From: Bacillus sp. MUM 116
GTDB lineage: Bacteria; Bacillota; Bacilli; Bacillales; Cytobacillaceae
Length of the DNA stretch: 38,499 bases
NCBI RefSeq assembly: GCF_001866655.1
Contig: NZ_MLYR01000081.1
Location: 1-38,499, forward strand
Direction of reading: 5' to 3'
Position 1 is the stretch's first letter. Each line of letters begins with the position of its first letter. This document shows positions 1 through 8,946 of this stretch, in pieces. The notes under the pieces are model-generated. The model had not been told where the DNA came from and did no database searches. It saw nothing but the letters and a program-made list of their open reading frames with translations. Position numbers and translations under genes: made by a program.

Positions 1-62
1 GCAACCTAGGAAAAAAGCAGTTCATTTTTTCCCTCAAGGGGCAGGACGCTTGCACTGGACAA
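1..62 (-). repeat. End fragment of a dispersed Bacillaceae-type repeat (second copy at 11383-11585)
   Basis: Read on the minus strand, about 25 nt ending at position 62 match the left end of the element at 11383-11585. The shared core is GCAAGCGTCCTGCCCCT and there are about three mismatches in 25. Similarity stops after that, so this is a partial or diverged copy cut by the window edge. No coding potential was seen. Confidence 0.55.
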
Positions 63-105
63 TTCTTTAAGACGAAAATTTTATACTTTCTTTACTTTTA
101 AAATT

Positions 106-134
106 AAGACCTTCTGGAAGCAGAAGGTCTTTTT
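106..134 (+). terminator. Rho-independent terminator of the gene left of the window
   Basis: A perfect 10-bp stem, AAGACCTTCT with AGAAGGTCTT, around a 6-nt loop is followed by a T run. It lies before mecA. In B. subtilis the gene upstream of mecA is in the spx region, so it probably ends an spx-type transcript, but that gene is not visible here. Confidence 0.8.
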
Positions 135-435
135 AAATTTGCCGTTTTCAGAGCATTTTGATACAATGAAATGAATATCTAAAATTAAGTAAAAATATGT
201 TTTATTGCCATGTAATGCGGGAAAAATAGGCGTATTGATGGTTTTTGATTAATTGATTATTTTTATTTCCCTTCTTGCTGCTTTTGTCATAAAATATAAG
301 TACAAGGATTTTTGTCCTTTTATTAACAAATCTCACTAAAATGGTCCTTTCTAAAATTGGGAAATATGCTTTTGGCATCATCTGCTTGGGGGTATTTAGT
401 CCCTTCAATATGGAAAACGGAAGGGAGAGGTAATA
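135..435 (+). other. Intergenic leader upstream of mecA
   Basis: AT-rich, about 300 nt, with no convincing reading frame. Minus-strand frames here overlap the mecA 5' end and have no ribosome-binding site or family resemblance. It presumably holds the mecA promoter, but I could not pick one -35/-10 pair over the others. Confidence 0.5.
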
Positions 436-1107
436 ATGGAGATTGAAAGAATAAACGAGAATACTGTAAAGTTCTACATTTCGTATGGTGATATAGAAGA
501 CAGAGGCTTTGACCGGGAGGAAATTTGGTACAATCGTGAACGCAGCGAAGAACTCTTCTGGGAAATGATGGATGAGGTTCATCAAGAAGAAGAATTTGTA
601 GTGGAAGGTCCACTATGGATTCAAGTTCAGGCATTGGAAAAAGGCTTAGAGATTCTTGTTACGAAAGCACAGCTTTCTAGAGATGGACAAAAGTTTGAGC
701 TACCAATTCCCGGTGAAAAAATGAAGGATTTACCTGTCGATGAGAATATTGAAGAAATCCTTGATCAACATTTCAATCCAAAGCAAGAGATCGAAGAAGA
801 ATTTTTGCTCGATGAAGATCCACTTGAATTTATGCTGGTTTTCAAGGATTTTGAGGATGTCATTATGTTGTCGAAACGTGAAGGCCTCGATGATTTAAAA
901 ACGATTCTTTATTATTTTGAAGGCAGATATTATCTCTATACTGAATTTTTAGAGGATATTTTTGAGGAAGATCAAATAGATGATATTTTAAGCATCCTTC
1001 TCGAATACGGTACGGAGACACAGGTTACCATCCATCGGGTTCAAGAATATGGAAAAGAAATAATTTCTGAAAATGTTTTTGCTGAAATTAGGAAATATTT
1101 TCGATAA
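436..1107 (+). CDS. mecA: Adapter protein MecA
   Basis: Adaptor that delivers substrates such as ComK to the ClpCP protease and so controls competence and protein quality in the cytoplasm. The 223-residue protein has the family start MEIERINENTVKFYISYGDI, a highly acidic middle, and a C-terminal half rich in D/E and Y/F (residues about 120-220) that in the family binds ClpC. Length is typical (B. subtilis about 218). A good ribosome-binding site (GGGAGAGG) precedes the ATG by 6 nt. The neighbours cls, coiA and pepF match the Bacillus order and fit the competence link with coiA. Recognition is by sequence memory and synteny. Confidence 0.95.
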   Translation: MEIERINENTVKFYISYGDIEDRGFDREEIWYNRERSEELFWEMMDEVHQEEEFVVEGPLWIQVQALEKGLEILVTKAQLSRDGQKFELPIPGEKMKDLPVDENIEEILDQHFNPKQEIEEEFLLDEDPLEFMLVFKDFEDVIMLSKREGLDDLKTILYYFEGRYYLYTEFLEDIFEEDQIDDILSILLEYGTETQVTIHRVQEYGKEIISENVFAEIRKYFR

Positions 1108-1165
1108 AAATTAGGGCCGGTTTCAATTGTGAAATCGGTATTTTTTAGTATATTACATTTTTAAA

Positions 1166-2692
1166 GTGCAGGTGAGGACGCTGAAAAACACAGTAAGGGT
1201 TGTTTTATTTGCTGTCGTAATATCCGTTCTTATGGTGATTTTTAAAGGTCAGATCAAGGGGGGCTTATTCGGTGTATTTAGCCTCTTTATTTCTTTGTCC
1301 GTTATTTTCATTGGTATTGTTATTTTCCTTGAGAATCGGCACCCTACACAAACGATTACCTGGCTGGTCGTTTTAGGCGGGTTTCCTCTTGTTGGCTTTA
1401 TTTTTTATCTTCTTTTCGGCCGGAATTACCGAAAGGAAAAAATGTACCGTAAAAAGTACTTCCTGGATAAACAAGCTTTCTTGAATGTTGAAGGGGAAGA
1501 TGACCCGAGGAGCAAAGAAAAATTAAGTTTGATGAGGGAACATCAAGGAAAATTATTTCGGCTGGCACAAAAGCTTGGGAACAGTCCGATATCCTTTGAT
1601 ACATCAACCAAAATTTTAACGAATGGGGAAGAAACTTTTGAACATATTTTACAGGAATTAAAAAAAGCCAAACACCATATCCATCTTGAATATTACATAG
1701 TCCGTAATGATCAGATTGGGCAAGAAATAAAAGCGATATTAATTGATAAAGCAACGCAAGGAGTAAAAGTCCGCTTCCTTTTTGATGCGGTCGGGTCTTG
1801 GCAATTATCCAGGAAGTATATTACGGAATTGAAAAATGCCGGGATTGAAACCGTTTCTTTTGGACCAGTCAAACTTCCATTTTTAAATAATAAATTCAAT
1901 TTCCGTAATCATCGGAAAATAATTGTGATTGACGGTACTGTAGGATTTGTTGGAGGTTTAAATATCGGTGATGAATATTTGGGAAGAGTTAAAAGTATCG
2001 GATATTGGCGCGATACACATTTAATGTTAAAAGGGGAAGCCGTAAGAACACTTCAATTAATTTTTTTGCAGGATTGGTATTATATGACCAACTATAGTTT
2101 TTTAACGGCGGAATATTTATCTCCACAACTTGATCATAAAAGCCATGGCGGTGTTCAACTGATTGCCGGAGGACCGGATAATGAGTGGAGTGTTATAAAA
2201 AATATCTTTTTTTCCATGATTGCTTCCGCAGAAAAATCGGTTTGGATTGCTTCTCCATACTTTATTCCGGATGAAGATATCTTTTCGGCGATTAAAGTTG
2301 CCGCTTTAAGCGGTATTGATGTTCGGCTCCTGGTTCCCAATCGACCGGATAAACGAATTGTTTTTCATGCTTCACGCTCCTATTTTCCCGAACTATTGGA
2401 AGCAGGGGTAAAGGTATATGAGTACGAGCGGGGGTTTATGCATAGTAAAATTATTATTGTAGATGAAGAACTTGCTTCGATTGGAACTTCTAATATGGAT
2501 ATGCGAAGTTTTCATTTGAATTTTGAAGTCAATGCCTTTTTGTTCCGAACAAAGAGTGCACAAAAGCTTGTGGATGAATATGAAAATGATTTAAAATTTG
2601 CTAAGCAACTTGATTTAAAGACGTTTCAAAAGCGACATTTTGGTTTACGATTATTAGAATCGACAGCAAGGCTAATGTCCCCGTTACTATAA
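1166..2692 (+). CDS. cls: Cardiolipin synthase (phospholipase D family)
   Basis: Condenses phosphatidylglycerol to cardiolipin at the membrane. The protein of about 508 residues has hydrophobic N-terminal segments (about 10-28, 33-55 and 63-85, the last ending in LLFGRNYR). It carries two HKD motifs: NHRKIIVIDG near residue 248 and MHSKIIIVDE near residue 425, each followed by the expected G/S-rich stretch. Length is normal for bacterial Cls. The start is uncertain: GTG 1166 is the longest frame, but the best Shine-Dalgarno (AGGTGAGG) lies inside it, so a GTG or CTG a few codons later (up to 1181) could be used. It is followed by its own terminator and is probably monocistronic. Confidence 0.93.
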   Translation: MQVRTLKNTVRVVLFAVVISVLMVIFKGQIKGGLFGVFSLFISLSVIFIGIVIFLENRHPTQTITWLVVLGGFPLVGFIFYLLFGRNYRKEKMYRKKYFLDKQAFLNVEGEDDPRSKEKLSLMREHQGKLFRLAQKLGNSPISFDTSTKILTNGEETFEHILQELKKAKHHIHLEYYIVRNDQIGQEIKAILIDKATQGVKVRFLFDAVGSWQLSRKYITELKNAGIETVSFGPVKLPFLNNKFNFRNHRKIIVIDGTVGFVGGLNIGDEYLGRVKSIGYWRDTHLMLKGEAVRTLQLIFLQDWYYMTNYSFLTAEYLSPQLDHKSHGGVQLIAGGPDNEWSVIKNIFFSMIASAEKSVWIASPYFIPDEDIFSAIKVAALSGIDVRLLVPNRPDKRIVFHASRSYFPELLEAGVKVYEYERGFMHSKIIIVDEELASIGTSNMDMRSFHLNFEVNAFLFRTKSAQKLVDEYENDLKFAKQLDLKTFQKRHFGLRLLESTARLMSPLL

Positions 2693-2709
2693 AAAAGATA
2701 GGTTTGAAA

Positions 2710-2743
2710 AAAGCAATCGGTAAAAAAAGCCGATTGCTTTTTT
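2710..2743 (+). terminator. Terminator after cls
   Basis: The perfect stem AAGCAATCGG / CCGATTGCTT has a 9-nt A-rich loop and is followed by TTTTTT. Confidence 0.9.
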
Positions 2744-2808
2744 GGGGATTTTATAAAAGGAAATTTAACCAATAAATCGAATTAATAAAGGAGGAGGTGT
2801 GTGTAGGT

Positions 2809-4002
2809 ATGTTAACAGCATATACGAAAGATGGTAAAAAAATATGTCTGGGCTATAACTATAAAAAGGAAACACTATTGTACTTTAGGAGCAGGGAAGA
2901 ATTTTTTTGCCCAGTTTGTGGTGAAAGTGTTTTATTAAAGCTGGGGGACAAGCGAATGTATCATTTTTCTCATAAAAAGGGAAGAGAATGCAGTGCTTCT
3001 TATGAAAATGAGTCGATGTATCATATGCAAGGTAAACTTCAGCTTTATCAATGGCTATTGCGTCAAAAGATTTCTGCTGCATTAGAATTTTATGATAAGG
3101 AAATCCAGCAGCGCACTGATATCAAGTTTACTTTTAATAATCAAAAATACGCTTTGGAATTTCAATGCTCCCCAATTGCGGAGGAAATTTTTCAAAAAAG
3201 AACGAAAAGCTATCTGGATGCCGGCTATATCCCTCTCTGGATAATAGGGGATAAACAAGTTCATCTGAAAAAGAAAAATATTATTTCACTTTCCAATTTC
3301 CACTATCTATTTTTACAACAGACAGTAGAAGGAAATTTTTATATACCCTCCTATTGCCCCGAAAAAAAGCATTTTCATCTACTAGATTCCATTGTTTCGT
3401 ACTCCATTAAAAATGCCTTTGTACAAAACCGCTATTACCCCATTACTCAGGAAAAAATTGATTGTCTCTTGAAGCCGAAATACTTTTATGAAATAAATCT
3501 TGATTCTTGGATTATTGAATTGGAGAAAACGAGTATGAATTGGGCCCTTCACCCAAATCCGATGCATAATTCCTTCCTCCACGAAGTCTACAAACAGAAT
3601 CTTAATCTTTTTCTATTACCTCCGGAAATTGGTCTTCCAGTTCATTCTTCAATTTTTATTCAAACTTCACCAATCATTTGGCAAACCTATTTGTATCTTG
3701 ATATTTTGGCAAAAAAACAGCCGATGGATCTATTTACAATAAAAGAGGTGGAAAAGAGTTTTTATAAGCGAATATGCAAAAAACAAATCATCCTGCGCGA
3801 TTTAACGTTAATAAAACCGTCAAATCCTAATGCGGCGGTTATTGAATATCTATTTCTATTGGAAAAACTCGGAATTGTAAGCCATAATGGGAAAATGGTC
3901 TTTCAAATAAACAGGAATATTTCCATTCCAAAATCTAATCGTGAAAGAGAAAATAGGAAAACCACCTTTTTTCAAAAATATCGTGGAATGATTTCAAAAT
4001 GA
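2809..4002 (+). CDS. coiA: Competence protein CoiA
   Basis: Competence protein CoiA, which promotes recombination of incoming DNA during transformation and is nuclease-like. From ATG 2809 it is 397 residues. The N-terminal zinc-finger-like module has C34-x2-C37, H52-x2-H55 (HFSH) and C61. A restriction-endonuclease-like core follows, with D108 in RTDIKF, then ALEFQ, and GYIPLWIIG further on. I chose ATG 2809 over the upstream in-frame GTG 2797 because AAAGGAGGAGG (2787-2797) is correctly spaced for 2809 and overlaps 2797. The same zinc module recurs in the helicase at 20113-22422. Confidence 0.92.
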   Translation: MLTAYTKDGKKICLGYNYKKETLLYFRSREEFFCPVCGESVLLKLGDKRMYHFSHKKGRECSASYENESMYHMQGKLQLYQWLLRQKISAALEFYDKEIQQRTDIKFTFNNQKYALEFQCSPIAEEIFQKRTKSYLDAGYIPLWIIGDKQVHLKKKNIISLSNFHYLFLQQTVEGNFYIPSYCPEKKHFHLLDSIVSYSIKNAFVQNRYYPITQEKIDCLLKPKYFYEINLDSWIIELEKTSMNWALHPNPMHNSFLHEVYKQNLNLFLLPPEIGLPVHSSIFIQTSPIIWQTYLYLDILAKKQPMDLFTIKEVEKSFYKRICKKQIILRDLTLIKPSNPNAAVIEYLFLLEKLGIVSHNGKMVFQINRNISIPKSNRERENRKTTFFQKYRGMISK

Positions 4003-4120
4003 TAAATGAAATGATTTTGAAGGGCATAATATTAAAGGATGAAGGAATTTTGATGGAAAAGGAGAACTATGTATAGTGGATTCTTTTGGTAATTTAAAAG
4101 AATAGAATGGAGGATGAAAG

Positions 4121-5938
4121 ATGGCAAATGAAACTGCTGTTAAAACACTGCCAGCCAGAAGTGAAATACTAGTTGAAGAAACCTGGAAATTGGAAGATAT
4201 ATTTGCAAATGATGAAACATGGGAAAAAGAATTTCAGGAAGTTAAAACTCAAATTCCCGGAATAAAAGAATTTGTAGGAAAGCTGGGGGAGAGTGCGGAA
4301 ACTCTATATAAAGCTCTTCAAGCACAAGATCAGATCCTTGAAAGGCTCGGAAAACTTTTTGCTTATTCCCATATGAGATATGACCAGGATACAACGAATT
4401 CATTTTATCAAGGGTTGGATGACCGAATCAAAAATCTTTACTCTCAGGCTGGAAGTGCGCTTGCGTTTATCGTTCCGGAATTATTATCGATTGATGAGAA
4501 TAAACTTAAAGGATTTTTATCTGAAAAACCGGAGTTAAAGCTTTATGAACATGCTATTGAGGAAATTAATCTGCAAAGGCCGCATGTCCTTTCTGCTGAA
4601 GAGGAAGCGTTATTGGCAGAAGCAGGTGAGGTGATGGATGCTTCCAGTAATACATTTGGGATGTTAAACAATGCTGATTTAGAGTTTCCATCCATTAAGG
4701 ATGAAAATGGGGAAGAGATTGAAATCACCCATGGCCGGTACATACGTTTCCTAGAAAGCTCGGACCAGCGTGTTCGCAGTGATGCCTTTAAAGCGGTGTA
4801 TGAAACCTATGGGAATTTCCGCAATACATTCGCAAGCACCTTAAGTGGTAATGTGAAGAAGGATAATTTCAATGCAAGAATCAGAAAGTATCATTCGGCA
4901 AGACAAGCGGCACTGACAGCCAATAATATTCCTGAAAGTGTCTATGATAATCTCGTTAATACGGTGAATGAACAACTCCCATTATTACACCGGTATGTAA
5001 AGCTGCGCAAGAAAGTATTGGGACTCAAAGAACTTCATATGTATGATCTCTATACTCCACTTGTAAAGGATGTAAAAATGGAGATTAAATATAATGAAGC
5101 AAAGGATATTGTTTTAAAAGGATTAGCTCCTTTAGGAGAAGAATATGGAAAAGTATTAGAGGAAGGTTTTGAAAACCGCTGGATTGATGTTCATGAAAAT
5201 AAAGGGAAACGAAGCGGCGCCTATTCTTCCGGATCGTACGGCACGAATCCATATATCCTTCTGAACTGGCAGGATAATGTAAATAATTTGTTCACACTTG
5301 CCCATGAATTGGGACATTCGGTGCATAGTTACTATACTCGGAAATCACAGCCCTATCCATATGGGAATTATTCCATTTTTGTTGCTGAAGTGGCATCTAC
5401 CTGTAATGAGGCATTGTTAAATGATCATTTATTAAAAACGATTGATGACGAGCAAAAACGCATTTATTTATTAAACCACTATCTAGAAGGCTTTAGAGGA
5501 ACCGTATTCCGTCAGACCATGTTCGCCGAGTTTGAACATCTCATCCACCAAAAACTCCAAAATAACGAGGCATTAACGGCTGATTTATTAACAAAAGAAT
5601 ACTATAAGCTAAACAAAAAGTATTTTGGGGAGGAGGATATTGTAATCGATGAAGAAATTGGTTTAGAATGGTCAAGAATTCCTCATTTCTATTACAATTA
5701 TTATGTTTACCAATATGCGACCGGATTTAGTGCAGCAACCGCATTAAGCAAACAGATTTTAGAGGAAGGGGAGCCTGCTGTTAAGCGCTATATCGAGTTC
5801 CTTAGCGCGGGAAGCTCCGATTACCCTATTGAGGTTCTTAAGAAGGCGGGAGTGGACATGACAAGCTCACAGCCAGTTAAAGATGCCTGCAAAGTCTTTG
5901 AAGAAAAATTAAATGAACTGGAACAGCTTTTATCATAA
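4121..5938 (+). CDS. pepF: Oligoendopeptidase F (M3B metallopeptidase)
   Basis: Cytoplasmic zinc oligopeptidase that trims short peptides; in Bacillus it has been linked to turnover of signalling peptides. The 605-residue length is typical of the family. The zinc motif is HELGH at residues 395-399, with the downstream FVAEVASTCNEALL stretch supplying the third ligand (E), and Y-rich IPHFYYNYYVYQYATGFSAA near the end forms the substrate pocket. The AATGGAGGATGAAAG Shine-Dalgarno precedes ATG. It lies 118 nt after coiA and ends in its own terminator. Confidence 0.95.
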   Translation: MANETAVKTLPARSEILVEETWKLEDIFANDETWEKEFQEVKTQIPGIKEFVGKLGESAETLYKALQAQDQILERLGKLFAYSHMRYDQDTTNSFYQGLDDRIKNLYSQAGSALAFIVPELLSIDENKLKGFLSEKPELKLYEHAIEEINLQRPHVLSAEEEALLAEAGEVMDASSNTFGMLNNADLEFPSIKDENGEEIEITHGRYIRFLESSDQRVRSDAFKAVYETYGNFRNTFASTLSGNVKKDNFNARIRKYHSARQAALTANNIPESVYDNLVNTVNEQLPLLHRYVKLRKKVLGLKELHMYDLYTPLVKDVKMEIKYNEAKDIVLKGLAPLGEEYGKVLEEGFENRWIDVHENKGKRSGAYSSGSYGTNPYILLNWQDNVNNLFTLAHELGHSVHSYYTRKSQPYPYGNYSIFVAEVASTCNEALLNDHLLKTIDDEQKRIYLLNHYLEGFRGTVFRQTMFAEFEHLIHQKLQNNEALTADLLTKEYYKLNKKYFGEEDIVIDEEIGLEWSRIPHFYYNYYVYQYATGFSAATALSKQILEEGEPAVKRYIEFLSAGSSDYPIEVLKKAGVDMTSSQPVKDACKVFEEKLNELEQLLS

Positions 5939-5939
5939 T

Positions 5940-5979
5940 AAAAGGATGGTGCCTCTCCTAGTGGCATCATCCTTTTTAA
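5940..5979 (+). terminator. Terminator after pepF
   Basis: The stem AAAGGATGGTGCC / GGCATCATCCTTTT has one wobble and a short loop, followed by T residues. Its 3' arm overlaps the stop codon of the minus-strand small gene at 5976-6149, so the structure may serve both strands. Confidence 0.8.
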
Positions 5980-6149
5980 AATCCTTTAAAACGGTTCCTC
6001 TGATTCATAAAAAATAAAAGGACAAAGATTGAGAGAAACAAGAGAGGGATACTAATGAATAAAGGGAAAATTTTTAAGAGAGCGAGTAAATGAAGAAAAA
6101 AAGCCAGGATAAAAAACAAAACCATAATTAAAAACGGGAGCTTTTTCAT
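5976..6149 (-). CDS. Small hydrophobic membrane protein, 57 residues
   Basis: Unrecognised short gene. It begins MKKLPFLIMVLFFILAFFLH and has two hydrophobic stretches (about residues 5-25 and 28-47) separated by a short K/P break, then a polar basic tail NQRNRFKGF. This suggests a two-helix membrane protein with positive ends. An AAGGTGG Shine-Dalgarno lies 9 nt upstream of the ATG, and the stop falls in the pepF terminator. The long uninterrupted hydrophobic frame with a proper start signal supports a real gene. Function unknown. Confidence 0.6.
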   Translation of the reverse strand: MKKLPFLIMVLFFILAFFLHLLALLKIFPLFISIPLLFLSIFVLLFFMNQRNRFKGF

Positions 6150-6304
6150 TGTGATCGTCCACCTTAAAATTTGTTTATACTAATGTATTGGTCAAAACAT
6201 AAATATATGACTTTTTGACAATATTGTGAAATAAAGCACAAAGTCATTGTTTAGGGTAAAGATCAATGATATATTTAACTCGTGAAGTTGATCACAACAA
6301 ACAT

Positions 6305-6416
6305 AACCCCTTTTTTGACCGTGAAAGATTTCTCCCATCCCCTTTTGTTCGTATTTAGGAAAAGACCTTGCAGAACCGGAGCTGCAAGGTCTTTTCGTGA
6401 ATCTACAAAAAAGGGG
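6305..6416. terminator. Bidirectional terminator inside a larger inverted repeat
   Basis: The inner hairpin is a perfect 14-bp stem, AAAAGACCTTGCAG (6360-6373) with CTGCAAGGTCTTTT (6382-6395), flanked by T/A runs, so it can end transcription of spxH on the minus strand. Outer arms CCCCTTTTTTG (about 6307-6317) and CAAAAAAGGGG (about 6406-6416) also pair, giving a nested structure of about 110 nt. Confidence 0.75.
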
Positions 6417-6435
6417 GGTGGGACTCGCCTCCTTT

Positions 6436-7305
6436 TTATTCTGAAATATATCGCCAAAATGTCCCATATTTAGCTGGTATTTGTTCTACGACTTGTTTTA
6501 GGAGTAATTTTTTCATTTCCCTTTCTACTTGTGAAATGGTCATATTGTAGACAACTGCAATTTCTTTTGAAGCGACAAATCGAAAAAATTTTAAGAAAGC
6601 CTCTAGCTGTGGCGGCGGTGATAGCACAGGCCGCTCTGAAAGCATTTCCTCGAGGATTTGTACATAAATTTCATATGGGTAAGTGCCGGTTATTTTAATC
6701 CCTTCATCTTCAACATTTTCGTTAAAGAAGACAAGTGTTGGAATCTCATGGACATCCATTTCGGATGTAATCTTTAAATCACATTGAATCGCTTTTGCCG
6801 CACTTTCAGAATGGAGGTCAGAGTTAAACTCCTCAATATCTAATCCAACCTCTGCGGCACAACCCTTTAATACATCCAAATCCGAGATATTTTTTTTATC
6901 TAAAAATAAAACCTCCTGAAGTTTGCGCAGAAATCGGATTCCTGCTCGTCTTCCTTGGAGTTCGGCTGCCTTTATGGCAATCGAAACAATATGCGGAGAG
7001 TCAATCGGATTTTCATACCAAAGACTTGAATCACAGGACATGCCCGATCTGCTTGCTGTCTTTTCCCATAACTCCACGAGATTTTCATAATTCTTTTTTT
7101 TGCTAAAATTTAAATTGGCCAATCTGCCGCTTAGAACATGCTTAATCGAAAAATATCGTCCATATTCGATATGCAGCTTTTTAAGAATCGGTTCAAGCGC
7201 CCAGCATTCCGGGCAAATAGGGTCAATAAACACGTAGAGTTCAATAGGCTTTTTCTCACTTTTTCTACATTGCTTTCTTGAACTTGAGTGTCCAATATTG
7301 CTCAC
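6436..7305 (-). CDS. spxH: ClpXP adaptor protein SpxH (YjbH), DsbA/thioredoxin-fold
   Basis: Adaptor that presents the stress regulator Spx to ClpXP for degradation. The 289-residue protein has an N-terminal Cys (C13) and a thioredoxin-fold start [18 protein letters not shown] with the CPEC pair at residues 31-34. A DsbA-like helical insertion follows, then a cis-Pro-like HEIPTLVFF. The GTG start overlaps the stop of the upstream globin gene (GTGA, 4 nt), so the two are translationally coupled. This is the yjbI-yjbH pair known in Bacillus. Presence of mecA and spxH close together matches the classical Spx control locus. Confidence 0.93.
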   Translation of the reverse strand: MSNIGHSSSRKQCRKSEKKPIELYVFIDPICPECWALEPILKKLHIEYGRYFSIKHVLSGRLANLNFSKKKNYENLVELWEKTASRSGMSCDSSLWYENPIDSPHIVSIAIKAAELQGRRAGIRFLRKLQEVLFLDKKNISDLDVLKGCAAEVGLDIEEFNSDLHSESAAKAIQCDLKITSEMDVHEIPTLVFFNENVEDEGIKITGTYPYEIYVQILEEMLSERPVLSPPPQLEAFLKFFRFVASKEIAVVYNMTISQVEREMKKLLLKQVVEQIPAKYGTFWRYISE

Positions 7306-7706
7306 AATAATTCACCAGTTTCTCCGGCATCAGGGGTATTAATCATATGTTGGGCGGTAAGATGCAGTCTTGTATAAAATTCGTCCCGTAGTGGACCTTC
7401 TAAACCTACTTTATCCATTGCCTGTCTCATACAGGACAACCATGCTTTTGCACGGGTAGGGGTTACCGGAAAGGGTAAATGACGCGCACGCATCATTGGA
7501 TGTCCATGTTCTTCTGTATATAATGGTGGTCCACCTAAATATTGTGTAAGAAACTGCTTTTGTTTTCGGGCAATTTCAGTAAAAGAATTAGGGAAGATTG
7601 GTGCAAGATCAGGATGTTGTGCAACCAGCCCGTAAAAAGTGTCCACAAGACGGTGTAATGTTTTTTCGCCGATGGCTTCATAGGGTGTAGGCTTACTCTC
7701 AATCAT
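7302..7706 (-). CDS. yjbI: Truncated haemoglobin, group II (YjbI)
   Basis: Small haem protein of 134 residues with the 2-on-2 globin fold. Visible features are the [17 protein letters not shown] helix A/B/E region, the [20 protein letters not shown] stretch with proximal His in RARHLPFPV, and a C-terminal W (KAWLSCM). Group II assignment comes from the [12 protein letters not shown] and HLPF patterns. AAAGGAG lies 8 nt before ATG. It is first in an operon with spxH; in Bacillus the globin has been proposed to aid SpxH function under oxidative or nitrosative stress. Confidence 0.93.
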   Translation of the reverse strand: MIESKPTPYEAIGEKTLHRLVDTFYGLVAQHPDLAPIFPNSFTEIARKQKQFLTQYLGGPPLYTEEHGHPMMRARHLPFPVTPTRAKAWLSCMRQAMDKVGLEGPLRDEFYTRLHLTAQHMINTPDAGETGELL

Positions 7707-7741
7707 GTTGACAACTCCTTTAGTAATGTTTGTATGAGTTT

Positions 7742-7770
7742 ATTTTATCAATGGCTTTTTCATATCTCAA
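7742..7770 (-). promoter_or_regulatory. SigA-type promoter of the yjbI-spxH operon
   Basis: On the minus strand, TTGAGA (complement of 7765-7770), a 17-nt spacer and TAAAAT (complement of 7742-7747) lie about 35 nt upstream of the globin ATG. Confidence 0.65.
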
Positions 7771-7870
7771 ATAAATCGCTCTAAATGACTAAATTAATCC
7801 TTATCTCCATTAGTAATATTTACACAAAAACCTTCTTTTAATTGAAAAAGAACGTTGAAAAAAAATCCTT

Positions 7871-8455
7871 TTAATTATTTTGAATATATTTCTGTCGATA
7901 AAATCGCTGGATTTTATTTTCTGTTTTTCTGTGAGGGATAGCGTATTTATTTAGCAAAACCTCAAAATTCTGTTTTCCAATTTGGTCGTTTTCGACCTCA
8001 TATTCTAATTCAAAGTCCTCTTTATTCAAATAAAGGCTGTGGTCAAGAACGAGAAGGCCGCCTTTATACTCTAACTCTGCTCTTTTTGTTACAAGAGACC
8101 CAAAATACCTCATTTCTGAAAACACGATATTTATTTTAGAAAGGAGATCCTTGATAGCACCTCCTGGAAGTTTGCTTTCTTGGATGGCAAGGGCTGCCTC
8201 TTTTTCGGTAATTTTTTGCGTTGTTTCCAGTAATCCGACATCAGCAGGCTGCTTTAATGTCATTTCATATTGTTTTCCTTTTTGACGAATCCGTAAAGCG
8301 GAATGTTTATTTTTCAAAGCAAAATCAAGAGTATCAAAATAATGATTTTCCTGTGTGATTATGCTTTTTTCAGCGATATTGAATTTTTTCAACAGAAAGT
8401 CATATTCTTCTTTCATAAGCATATTTTTAAATTCAATTTCAATGTTTTGAAACAT
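7871..8455 (-). CDS. yjbK: CYTH domain protein (YjbK)
   Basis: CYTH/triphosphate tunnel metalloenzyme family, acting on inorganic triphosphate or similar phosphorylated substrates; the physiological substrate of the Bacillus member is not established. The 194 residues begin MFQNIEIEFKNML with the hallmark ExExK (EIEFK). They continue with ENHYFDT, a basic strand ALRIRQK, EMTLKQP, and an acidic strand ELEYEVEN, alternating as tunnel strands should. I chose ATG 8455 because GGAAGGG lies 9 nt upstream; a longer frame from GTG 8473 exists. It is divergent from yjbL-relQ, and many Bacilli keep these nucleotide and phosphate genes together. Confidence 0.88.
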   Translation of the reverse strand: MFQNIEIEFKNMLMKEEYDFLLKKFNIAEKSIITQENHYFDTLDFALKNKHSALRIRQKGKQYEMTLKQPADVGLLETTQKITEKEAALAIQESKLPGGAIKDLLSKINIVFSEMRYFGSLVTKRAELEYKGGLLVLDHSLYLNKEDFELEYEVENDQIGKQNFEVLLNKYAIPHRKTENKIQRFYRQKYIQNN

Positions 8456-8501
8456 CTTCTGCATCCCTTCCACGTTAATGTATTCTATAATATTAACACG
8501 A

Positions 8502-8545
8502 CTACAATCCTTGGGAGAAATGGTTGGATTATGCTAAAATAAGGT
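8502..8545 (+). promoter_or_regulatory. Probable SigA promoter of yjbL-relQ-nadK
   Basis: TTGGGA, an 18-nt spacer and TAAAAT are followed by the yjbL Shine-Dalgarno (TGGAGG) within about 20 nt. The -35 is imperfect. Confidence 0.45.
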
Positions 8546-8566
8546 AGTGAAAATGGAGGTTAAGTC

Positions 8567-8926
8567 ATGAAAAATAAATTAACAGCAATTAATGGAAAGA
8601 TTATAGAAAATCAGATCGTATTTACCGTAAATGAAGCGATTCATCATTTACAGCCTGCAGAGCAGATTCTTGTAGACTCCGACAACCTTTCCTTTATTTA
8701 TTTAATGGAAGATAAGGAGGAGTATGCCTATATTGCTTTCCCAGAAGAGACTTGGGAATTTTTAAAAACAGCAGTAGAGAACAAACTATCTGTATATCTT
8801 TCCTTTAACGATCAACAGATAGAATTACCTCAGTTTACGGAGGAGCTTGAATATATCATCAGTAATATCAAAGGAAATGGGAATTACGGGGATGAAATGG
8901 TAACAAAGGTAGAGGAGAATTTCTAA
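8567..8926 (+). CDS. yjbL: YjbL family protein (UPF0738-like), function unknown
   Basis: Soluble acidic protein of 119 residues with no signal peptide or transmembrane segment. Length and position directly upstream of relQ match B. subtilis YjbL. ATGGAGG precedes the ATG. It is separated from relQ by 20 nt, so co-transcription is likely. No catalytic motif is visible and I assign no function. Confidence 0.8.
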   Translation: MKNKLTAINGKIIENQIVFTVNEAIHHLQPAEQILVDSDNLSFIYLMEDKEEYAYIAFPEETWEFLKTAVENKLSVYLSFNDQQIELPQFTEELEYIISNIKGNGNYGDEMVTKVEENF

Positions 8927-8946
8927 AGGTTATTTGGGGTGAAAGT

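Noticed and set aside
202..634. Two minus-strand frames of 103-127 codons upstream of and across the mecA start
   Set aside because: They overlap mecA antisense, have no ribosome-binding site, and their composition looks like random AT-rich reading.
6228..6245. Rex-like site TTGTGAAATAAAGCACAA
   Set aside because: The first half is perfect but the second has two mismatches, and it is not placed at a recognisable promoter of a redox gene.
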